Source: an uncultured Clostridium sp. (GTDB taxonomy: Bacteria; Bacillota; Clostridia; Peptostreptococcales; Peptostreptococcaceae). Taken from it: a stretch of 17,671 bases of DNA. Both the position numbers and the translations under genes were made by a program. Within the stretch, counting starts at the first letter, position 1, and every line of letters starts with the position of its first letter. Below, one piece after another: positions 1 to 5,898 of this stretch. The stretch lies in the NCBI GenBank assembly GCA_900550335.1, contig URRU01000018.1:1-17671 (forward strand), in the 5' to 3' direction. The notes under the pieces are model-generated. The model was not told the DNA's origin and searched no databases. It saw only the letters and a program-made list of their open reading frames with translations.

Positions 1-538
1 AGAATATATTAACTAAAAGTCCTGTTGTATTAATTAAAAATGGAGTTTTACTATCTCCCAATCCATTGAAAATAGCTGTAAACACAGGATTTATAAAATA
101 AAATACCATACCTAATCCTACTATTATAAGGTATATACTTCCCTGTTGTGTTACATGCTCGTCTCCAAGTCTAAACAACTCAATCAGTGGTCGGTTAAAT
201 ATTATAAGAACAGCCCCAAATAATATCGCTAAAACAATATTTATCTCTATAGCTGCTTTTATATACGCTCTTGTTTCATCTAGGTTGTGGTCTCCCATGC
301 TCTGAGCAACCTTTACTTCTCCACCAACCCTAGATATAGCAATAAATGCAAGTGCTAACCAAGTATAAAATCCAGCAGTTCCAACTGCTGCAACGGCAGA
401 ACTTCCTGCTCTACCAACCCATAGCATATCTACTACGTTATATCCTATGTTTATAAATGATGTTCCCATTATAGGAAGTGCCAATCTTATAAGCTTGTCG
501 GCTATTCTTCCTTCTGTTAAGTCGATTCTCCCTGCCAT
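1..538 (-). CDS. MATE-family multidrug/Na+ efflux transporter, N-terminal part (cut by window edge)
   Basis: This is the first 179 codons of a membrane transporter that continues past the left edge. The N-terminus reads MAGRIDLTEGRIADKLIRLA, followed by the MATE signature region LPIMGTSFINIGYNVVDMLW and then WVGRAGSSAVAAVGTAG. Several hydrophobic helices follow, separated by short charged loops such as VAQSMGDHNLDETRAYIK. MATE proteins usually have 12 membrane helices in about 450 residues and export cationic drugs or dyes in exchange for Na+ or H+; the substrate cannot be read here. The ATG at 536-538 is preceded by a perfect AGGAGG (543-548), so the start is secure. It lies about 100 bp downstream of the coiled-coil gene on the same strand and could be co-transcribed with it. 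Family assignment is confident, substrate unknown. Confidence 0.9.
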   Translation of the reverse strand, partial: MAGRIDLTEGRIADKLIRLALPIMGTSFINIGYNVVDMLWVGRAGSSAVAAVGTAGFYTWLALAFIAISRVGGEVKVAQSMGDHNLDETRAYIKAAIEINIVLAILFGAVLIIFNRPLIELFRLGDEHVTQQGSIYLIIVGLGMVFYFINPVFTAIFNGLGDSKTPFLINTTGLLVNIF

Positions 539-639
539 AAATCCTCCTATTCTTTTTCTCAAAATCCCCTATTTAATGTTTAATTTTATTATTCATTATT
601 AATTATTTTACTCTATTTTAGAATTGAATATTAAATCTT

Positions 640-1452
640 TTACTCAACATTGAAATTGTATATTTTTTCTAGTAAATCCATTTTATATTTTAAATCATCC
701 CTAGATTTTTGCTCTATTTTTAGCTCATTTTTAAGTGCTTCCTTTTGAGCCTCAACTTTTTCCAAGTCAAATACAAATTCTTCCATTTCAAATACTTTTT
801 CTTTTTTCTCAAGTGCGGCCTGCATTACCTCATCGGCTATGGCCTTTCTAATTCTTTCTATCTCTTGTATCATTGTTTTTTCATCTAAATTTTCTTCTTT
901 TTCACAAGATGCATCTAAAATATTTTCTAGCATCCTCATTTTTCCATAATTATCGTCAATAAAAGCATCCAATGCCCTTTCAAGTATCATCACTGATTTT
1001 TCATCTGCTCTTTTTGATAATACTGGATGAAGCTTTAGTGTGAGCAATTTTAAGCTATCCCTCATTCTTTCCTTTTCTCTAGAGTTTAATCTATTTCTTT
1101 TTAAATAATCGTTAGCTTTTTGTATCCGCTCTTTTTTATTTTCTATTATTTCAATCAGTCCTAGCTGCTCTGATTCTGCAATTTCTCTGATTTTATTTTC
1201 GTCTATATCCTTATCTGACTTCATATAATCATTAGCTAGTTCTAACTTTCTCAAAATCATTCTTCTTTCAACTTCCGTCTGAAGTATTGCAAGTTCGTAC
1301 ATTCCAAAGTGAGACTGATAAGTCGATTTTATGAGTACCTCTTTTTTAATTATATTCTCTGCTCTATCAAGGACAGCTTCTGCAAAGTCCTCTTTTACTG
1401 ACTGATATTCTTTTTTTAGATTTATTCTTCTATCTATGTTTAATACGCTCAT
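640..1452 (-). CDS. Coiled-coil protein with a degenerate J-like segment, function unknown
   Basis: A soluble, highly charged 270-residue protein with no signal peptide or membrane helix. Most of it is predicted helix or coiled coil rich in Glu, Lys and Leu (about residues 50-135 and 185-265). The centre, about residues 128-180, holds SLKLLTLKLHPVLSKRADEK followed by a helix ending LENIL. This resembles the small J-like segments in which a helix ends in LHPDL and is followed by an acidic helix, but here the Asp of the HPD triad is Val (HPV, residues 142-144). If it is a J-like fold it should not stimulate Hsp70 in the usual way. The ATG is preceded by AAAGGATGGCTAT, a good Shine-Dalgarno. It is divergent from the HAD gene and upstream of the MATE gene. 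I do not recognise a named family; the J-like reading is inference. Confidence 0.8.
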   Translation of the reverse strand: MSVLNIDRRINLKKEYQSVKEDFAEAVLDRAENIIKKEVLIKSTYQSHFGMYELAILQTEVERRMILRKLELANDYMKSDKDIDENKIREIAESEQLGLIEIIENKKERIQKANDYLKRNRLNSREKERMRDSLKLLTLKLHPVLSKRADEKSVMILERALDAFIDDNYGKMRMLENILDASCEKEENLDEKTMIQEIERIRKAIADEVMQAALEKKEKVFEMEEFVFDLEKVEAQKEALKNELKIEQKSRDDLKYKMDLLEKIYNFNVE

Positions 1453-1480
1453 ATAGCCATCCTTTCTCTAATTTTTATTA

Positions 1481-1536
1481 TTTGTTCTATTGATTTTTAT
1501 ATTTTAATTTCCCTTCATTTAATATAATAGAACAAA
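1481..1536. promoter_or_regulatory. 11-bp perfect inverted repeat in the divergent intergenic region
   Basis: TTTGTTCTATT at 1481-1491 is repeated inverted as AATAGAACAAA at 1526-1536, with 34 bp between. It lies 30-85 bp upstream of the coiled-coil gene, in the 234-bp gap shared with the divergent HAD gene. The spacing is too long for a compact terminator. It could be a pair of operator half-sites or a loop in the leader. The rest of the gap (1537-1686) is AT-rich, and I could not place a convincing promoter for either gene. Confidence 0.35.
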
Positions 1537-1686
1537 AAAGAAAGAAAATAAATACTTCTATTAAAAAAATGATTCTTTCATTTCTTTTAATTTGTTTTGT
1601 AATTTTCTTTTGTTTATATTAATCAATCTCTTTTATTTATATTAATTAAATTTTTACAATTAATAGATATTATTTTTTTCATTTTT

Positions 1687-2526
1687 GTGGTAACATTTCT
1701 TTATAGAAAAATTTATTATAGGGTGGTGATTCTTATTAATACTAATGAAAAATTTGTTAAGAAATATTTCTTCTTTGATATAGATGGGACTCTTTCTACA
1801 GGTTTTCCTGATCCTTTTGTTCCAGAATCTACAAGAAGAACATTAAAAAAATTAGAGGAAAATGGTCATTTTTTAGCTATTGCAACTGGTAGAAGTCATG
1901 CAAAAGCTGTCGAACTTTTAGATGAGCTTGGATTTGACAATATGGTAAGTGATGGTGGAAATGGTATAACTATAAATAGAGAGCTTTTACACATAGAGCC
2001 TCTTAATAAAGAGAACTGTATTGCTCTTTTAAGGGAAGCAGATAGTAGAAATATTCCTTGGGGCATTTCTATAGATAATTCAAAAACTAGATACACTAAA
2101 AATAATGATTTTGTGGATGTTACAGAGGATGTTTACATGACTACTATTGTAGATCCTGATTTAGATATAGAAAAAATCGATACATACTACAAACTTTACA
2201 TAGCATGTAAGCCAGAAGAGGATAATACTCTTGAAGCTTTAAAAAATCTTCCTTTTGTTAGATTCCACGATGCTTATTTATTCGTTGAGCCAGACGATAA
2301 ATCTGTAGGAATAAAAGCTGTTATGGATCATTTTGGTGCTCCTTACAAGGATGTAGTTGTATTTGGAGATCAGAAAAATGACTTAAAAATGTTCAGAGAT
2401 GAGTGGACTTCTATAGCTATGGGAAATGCTATAGACGAATTAAAAGAAAAAGCCGACTTTGTAACAAAAGATGCGGACAAAGATGGAATAGAATATGCTT
2501 GTAAGCATTTTGGCTGGATAGATTAA
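1687..2526 (+). CDS. Cof-type HAD-IIB hydrolase (sugar-phosphate/FMN-type phosphatase family)
   Basis: A cytoplasmic haloacid-dehalogenase phosphatase of the Cof/YidA type. Motif I is FFDIDGTLSTG (nucleophile Asp and general acid Asp in DIDGT), motif II is IATGRSHAK, the motif III lysine is probably in DDKSVGIKAVMDHFG, and motif IV is VVFGDQKNDLKMF. The cap of subclass IIB lies between motifs II and III. Substrates in this family are usually sugar phosphates or flavin mononucleotide and cannot be told from sequence. The frame is open from GTG 1687, but there is no Shine-Dalgarno there. The best one, GGGTGGTGAT (1721-1730), matches 9 of 11 positions of AAGGAGGTGAT over 1720-1730 and points to an in-frame ATT at 1735. 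That start gives 263 residues, normal for the family, with the nucleophile at residue 15. GTG 1723 and 1726 fall inside the Shine-Dalgarno. Coordinates given are the outer bound; the true start is probably 1735. Confidence 0.9.
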   Translation: MVTFLYRKIYYRVVILINTNEKFVKKYFFFDIDGTLSTGFPDPFVPESTRRTLKKLEENGHFLAIATGRSHAKAVELLDELGFDNMVSDGGNGITINRELLHIEPLNKENCIALLREADSRNIPWGISIDNSKTRYTKNNDFVDVTEDVYMTTIVDPDLDIEKIDTYYKLYIACKPEEDNTLEALKNLPFVRFHDAYLFVEPDDKSVGIKAVMDHFGAPYKDVVVFGDQKNDLKMFRDEWTSIAMGNAIDELKEKADFVTKDADKDGIEYACKHFGWID

Positions 2527-2536
2527 TTTTTTAAAA

Positions 2537-2680
2537 ATAAAGGCGTAAGTGAAATTTTAAAAACTTTTTCGAGTTATAATAGCAATCTCCTCTCCAGGCG
2601 ATCGAGTCGCATTGTCGAGTTCGATTTGCTATTATACCCTCTCAAAAGTTCATTTTTTAAATTTCGCTTTACGCCTTTAT
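2537..2680 (+). repeat. Palindromic element copy 1 (60-nt core inside a 144-nt hairpin)
   Basis: The element begins 11 nt after the HAD stop. A perfect 12-bp outer stem pairs ATAAAGGCGTAA (2537-2548) with TTACGCCTTTAT (2669-2680). A partly paired AT-rich arm follows on each side, then the 60-nt core at 2576-2635. The core stem pairs ATAATAGCAA (2576-2585) with TTGCTATTAT (2626-2635). The core interior is GC-richer than its surroundings and contains CTCCTCTCCAGG and GTCGCATTGTCGAG. The core is 54/60 identical to the reverse complement of 2911-2970. T-rich sequence after the right arm would allow it to act as a terminator for the HAD gene. It encodes no protein, and I do not recognise it as a named RNA or repeat family. 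Confidence 0.85.
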
Positions 2681-2880
2681 AATTTTATCTCTTTTGCACA
2701 CCGTAGCTCATCAAAGATTATCAAACTTTTCAAATAACCTCCAATCCAAAATGTTGATAAAAACATCAATAGTAGAAAGTAATAAAAAATTAATACAAGT
2801 TTTTATACACTTTAAACTCTTTTACCAACTTTTCTGGTGAAAATTTTAATATCTGAGATAAATATAATGTGTAGCACAGT
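2681..2880. other. AT-rich spacer between the two palindromic elements, no gene seen
   Basis: I find no open frame with a ribosome-binding site, no clear promoter and no strong hairpin in this 200-bp stretch. A TATAAT-like hexamer occurs near 2870 but has no matching -35. Confidence 0.5.
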
Positions 2881-2998
2881 TATTTTGGGAGAAAACTCGA
2901 TTGGGTTAGGATAATAGTAAACCGAACTCGACAATGCGACTTGTTCGCCTGGAGAGGAGGTTACTATTATTCGAGCCAAAAGAGTTTTCCCTAAAATA
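2881..2998 (-). repeat. Palindromic element copy 2 (60-nt core inside a 118-nt hairpin)
   Basis: Read on the minus strand, it starts 27 nt after the racemase stop. The core is 2911-2970; its stem pairs ATAATAGTAA (2911-2920) with TTACTATTAT (2961-2970). The outer stem pairs 2881-2898 (contains GGGAGAAAACTC) with 2982-2998 (contains GAGTTTTCCC), with one bulged base and wobble pairs. Relative to copy 1 the core differs at six positions. Core positions 8 and 53 change together (C-G to T-A), as do positions 11 and 49 (T-A to C-G with one bulged T), so the stem is preserved. The outer arms show no evident similarity to those of copy 1. Within the core, CGAAC can pair with GTTCG around a smaller TCG/CGA stem. 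Confidence 0.85.
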
Positions 2999-3025
2999 TG
3001 CAGTTATAAACATTGCCATTTATTT

Positions 3026-3673
3026 TTAAGATTCTACCAGAATTTTATGCATTATTTCTGATGGATTTATTATTTCTAGTTTTGTGCATTTTTTTAATTC
3101 TTTTTCAAAGTAAGGGAAGTGTGTGCATCCAAGTATTATGGCTTCAACCTTATTTTCCTCAAAGAATTCTACTGCAAGGTCAAGGTGGTTGTCAGCTATT
3201 ATGTTTTTAGCTTCTTTTTTGGCTTCTACATCTAATACGACTGGAAGTATTCCTATTCCTATTACATTGCAGTTTTTATTTTTTTCAACTATTGTTCTCT
3301 CTATTCCCGCAAGTCCTTGGTTGTTCGCTGCAAATACACCTACTGAGTTGTAGTTTACAGCTATTTTTTTGTATGCATCCATTGGAGTTACTATCACAAT
3401 TTCTTCTTCTTTTGATAGCTTTTCCATATCAACCGCCGAGCTAAGAGAGTTGCAATATACTAATATTTTTTCTATTCCTTTAGATTTAATTGTTTTTATT
3501 ATTTTTTTCATTTCCAATTCTTTTGTTTCCTGTGGCATAGACTGGAATTTTGTCTGCTCAACAGGATTTTCAGATACTGGAAATTCCTCAGTTTCTAATC
3601 CTTTACTTTTTAGAAACTCCCCACCCATAAGTGTGTCTATTGGAGTTCCTGCTATTACTGCTATTTTTTCCAT
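3026..3673 (-). CDS. Aspartate/glutamate racemase-family protein
   Basis: A small cytoplasmic protein (215 residues) of the cofactor-independent Asp/Glu racemase superfamily. The two catalytic cysteines expected of active members are present: Cys74 in LVYCNSLSSA and Cys183 in LGCTHFPYFE. Thr184 and His185 follow as in racemases. The N-terminal strand MEKIAVIAGTP matches the first beta-strand of the fold. It is shorter than typical MurI glutamate racemase (about 260-270 residues), so it is more likely a racemase-like paralogue acting on Asp, Glu or a related acid than the essential cell-wall enzyme. The ATG at 3671-3673 follows AAGGATGAAAAT, a good Shine-Dalgarno. It lies 84 bp after yaaA, is last in its gene run, and is followed by palindromic element copy 2. 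Superfamily is secure; substrate is inference. Confidence 0.85.
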   Translation of the reverse strand: MEKIAVIAGTPIDTLMGGEFLKSKGLETEEFPVSENPVEQTKFQSMPQETKELEMKKIIKTIKSKGIEKILVYCNSLSSAVDMEKLSKEEEIVIVTPMDAYKKIAVNYNSVGVFAANNQGLAGIERTIVEKNKNCNVIGIGILPVVLDVEAKKEAKNIIADNHLDLAVEFFEENKVEAIILGCTHFPYFEKELKKCTKLEIINPSEIMHKILVES

Positions 3674-3737
3674 ATTTTCATCCTTTTTTCTCTATTTTTT
3701 CTTTTTCTTCTTTTGTTTGTGTTTAGTGTTACTTTGA

Positions 3738-3765
3738 ATTTTATTTTTAATTTCACTTTAGTCAA
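3738..3765 (-). promoter_or_regulatory. Possible internal promoter for the racemase-family gene
   Basis: On the minus strand TTGACT (3760-3765) and TAAAAT (3738-3743) are 16 bp apart, resembling a sigma-A promoter. The -35 overlaps the last codons of yaaA. It would start transcription about 60 nt upstream of the racemase ATG. Hexamers of this kind are common in AT-rich DNA, so this is tentative. Confidence 0.35.
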
Positions 3766-4591
3766 CCTTCTTTACAAATACCAATTCTTTTTCTGTAGAT
3801 TCTTCTTCAGAATATCTAAATTCATCCAAATCAAATCTTTTTACACCTTCTATATCGTCTATTTTATTTTCGGCTATGTATCTAACCATGTACCCTCTAG
3901 CCTTTTTAGAAGCTGTAGATTCAACTTTTAGCTTTCCATATTTTTCAACTTTAAATGTGCAAGTTATTAGCTTTACTTTTGATTCAGATTTCTTGTTATC
4001 AAAATATTTCTCAACAGTTTTGCTGTATTCTTTTGATGCTAAATTAAGCACTATTCCTTCTCCACCTAAATCTTCAGATATGCTCCCTGATATACTTCCA
4101 TTCCAAAATGAGTATAAATTCGCTTTGTCGTTTACTTTTACTTTTGTCTGCATTTCAAGTCTGTACTCGTCTATCATGTCAAAAGGTCTAAGCACACCAT
4201 AAAGACCGCTTATTATTCTAAGGTGCTCGTTTAAAAATTCTATACCTTCTTTTGAAATACTTTCTGGCGCTATACTTTTGTATTGTATTCCATCATAGGC
4301 AAATATAGCTGGAGTTTTTCCTGTAAATTTAGGACTTTCACTTCCACTCTTAGAATCTTTACAACAAGATATAGGCTTCATTCTTTGGAATCTACAATAG
4401 TTTAACTGGGCTAGATTTTCTTTTATCTTCATTATTGCCCGTATTTCCTCAGTGATGTACTCCTTCATGTGCTTTAATACTTCATTTGATTTTTCATAAA
4501 GTTTTGGACAACTTAGTTCATTTTCGTCAATTAGATTTTTCCAGTCATCAGATTTTCTCATATTTTTGGCTGGAGATATTATTGTAATCAT
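3758..4591 (-). CDS. yaaA: Peroxide stress protein YaaA (DUF328 family)
   Basis: The N-terminus MITIISPAKNMRKSDDW and the signature GLYGVLRPFDMIDEYRLEM (residues 132-150 of the longest frame) identify the YaaA family. The C-terminal half also fits, with ASKEYSKTVEKYF and a STASKKARGYMVRYIAE stretch. In E. coli, YaaA limits free intracellular iron and Fenton damage during hydrogen-peroxide stress and belongs to the OxyR regulon; a related role here is by homology. The frame can also start at GTG 4600, but family members begin directly with M-x-IISPAK, so ATG 4591 is preferred; a GGGTGG lies 5 nt before it. At 277 residues it is slightly longer than E. coli YaaA (258), partly from a Ser/Lys-rich stretch (CCKDSKSGSESPKFTGK). 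Nothing looks broken. Confidence 0.93.
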   Translation of the reverse strand: MITIISPAKNMRKSDDWKNLIDENELSCPKLYEKSNEVLKHMKEYITEEIRAIMKIKENLAQLNYCRFQRMKPISCCKDSKSGSESPKFTGKTPAIFAYDGIQYKSIAPESISKEGIEFLNEHLRIISGLYGVLRPFDMIDEYRLEMQTKVKVNDKANLYSFWNGSISGSISEDLGGEGIVLNLASKEYSKTVEKYFDNKKSESKVKLITCTFKVEKYGKLKVESTASKKARGYMVRYIAENKIDDIEGVKRFDLDEFRYSEEESTEKELVFVKKVD

Positions 4592-4665
4592 TTTTTCCAC
4601 CCTTTTCCTTTTTTTAGAATTTATTGGTATTTAAGTCTGTCTGAATTATATTTTTATTATTTCTC

Positions 4666-5835
4666 TTATATAAGATTATCCTCTTTTAAAAGTCTATATA
4701 ATGTCTGATCAAAGTTAAATTCTTTCATAAGATTATCCACTTCTTTTAAAGCTTTTTCTCTTTTTTCTTTTGATATATTTGATTTTACAGCTCTAACTAA
4801 TATATTTTTAGGTGAATGTGCTATGTCTATAAATTCAAGTAGTTGAGTTTTATATCCTACACTTTCAAGCAGATTTGCTCTTATCGCATCCGTCATAAGT
4901 GCTGCCACTCTTTCTTGTATTATTCCATAATTTGTAAGTATTGATAAATCCTCTGATTTCATCTGAGCGTTTAACTCATGCTGGCAACAAGGCACTGAGA
5001 ATATCATTTTAGTGTTCCATTTTATTGCATTGTAAAGCGCATAATCTGTAGCTGTATCGCATGCGTGAAGTGTTATCACCATATCGACCTTGTTGTTGTA
5101 CTTATATCCATTAATATCTCCTAGTTCAAAGTGAAGATTTTCATAGTTGTATCTTTTTGCGATTTCGTTACATTTTTTTATTACATCTTCTTTTAAATCA
5201 AGACCTATCATTTTTACATTTATTTTCTTTATTTCTACAAAGTAGTAGTAAAGTACAAATGTTAAGTAAGATTTTCCACATCCAAAGTCCAAAATTGTAA
5301 GCTCTTTATAGTCATTTTTTCTTATTTCGTGGTCTATTAATTCAATGAATTTATTTATCTGTTTGTATTTATCGTACTTAGATTTTACAACTTTTCCTTC
5401 TTTTGTAAATACGCCTAAATCAACTAAGGCAGGTACATTCATTCCCTCTTTTATTATGTATTCTTTTTCTTTGTTGTGCGATTTTGACCGTTTAGCCTTT
5501 GTCGCATTGCTTCCACCTTTTCTTCCAAAGAACACTTTTCCTTTTTTAGAGATTTTTATGTTGAAAGTTTCTTCTTCTGACCAAGCATCTAGCTGTTTAA
5601 AATCCTCTTCCATAAATTCAAATATTTTAGATTCTAAGCTAGATATTTCAATATTTTCATGAAATACCTGCTTTTCAGTGAATTTTTCAACCTGATAGAA
5701 TTCTCTTCCCTTTGCTTCTTTTAGGTTTATATTTACTTTTTTGTATTCCACATCTTTATTTTTTCTATTGCTTATAACTATTTTGTATGGCTTTGAGTTT
5801 GCCATTTCTTTTATAGCATTTTTTAATTCTTCCAC
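4666..5835 (-). CDS. Class I SAM-dependent methyltransferase, Methyltransf_32-like
   Basis: A 389-residue soluble protein. Residues 1-130 form a basic, Lys-rich N-terminal part (KKGKVFFGRKGGSNATKAKR). A Rossmann-type methyltransferase domain follows: SAM-binding motif ILDFGCGKSYLTF (181-193), acidic end of strand 2 in MIGLDLK (209-215), LHACDTATD (256-264) and VPCCQHEL (281-288). The combination of an H-x-C-D-x-A-T-D segment and a P-C-C-x-H segment is typical of the PF13679 group, which includes eukaryotic METTL25- and GSTCD-like proteins. Bacterial members are mostly uncharacterised. The basic N-terminus would suit a nucleic-acid or ribosomal substrate, but that is inference. The start is GTG at 5833-5835 with AAAGGAG upstream. 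It lies between pepD (63-bp gap) and yaaA (65-74 bp gap), probably in one transcript. Confidence 0.85.
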   Translation of the reverse strand: MEELKNAIKEMANSKPYKIVISNRKNKDVEYKKVNINLKEAKGREFYQVEKFTEKQVFHENIEISSLESKIFEFMEEDFKQLDAWSEEETFNIKISKKGKVFFGRKGGSNATKAKRSKSHNKEKEYIIKEGMNVPALVDLGVFTKEGKVVKSKYDKYKQINKFIELIDHEIRKNDYKELTILDFGCGKSYLTFVLYYYFVEIKKINVKMIGLDLKEDVIKKCNEIAKRYNYENLHFELGDINGYKYNNKVDMVITLHACDTATDYALYNAIKWNTKMIFSVPCCQHELNAQMKSEDLSILTNYGIIQERVAALMTDAIRANLLESVGYKTQLLEFIDIAHSPKNILVRAVKSNISKEKREKALKEVDNLMKEFNFDQTLYRLLKEDNLI

Positions 5836-5898
5836 AGTAACTTCTCCTTTTTTATAATTCGTTAATTTTCATTACTTTCTATACTTAATTACTTTTCC

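Noticed and set aside
640..660. TTGAGT near the end of the coiled-coil gene as a -35 for the MATE gene
   Set aside because: No acceptable -10 lies 16-18 bp downstream.
1499..1512. ATATTTTAATTTCC shared between the leader of the coiled-coil gene and the duplicated pepD leader (7579-7592, 7598-7611)
   Set aside because: A 14-nt AT-rich match at different distances from the starts is weak evidence for a shared regulator.
2537..2998. The two palindromes read as an integron attC site or CRISPR repeats
   Set aside because: There are only two copies in opposite orientation, with no R'/L' box pattern, integrase, cas genes or regular spacers.
3123..3737. Open frames on the plus strand over the racemase gene
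   Set aside because: They are antisense shadows of the minus-strand gene, lack ribosome-binding sites, and give low-complexity Ser/Phe-rich products.
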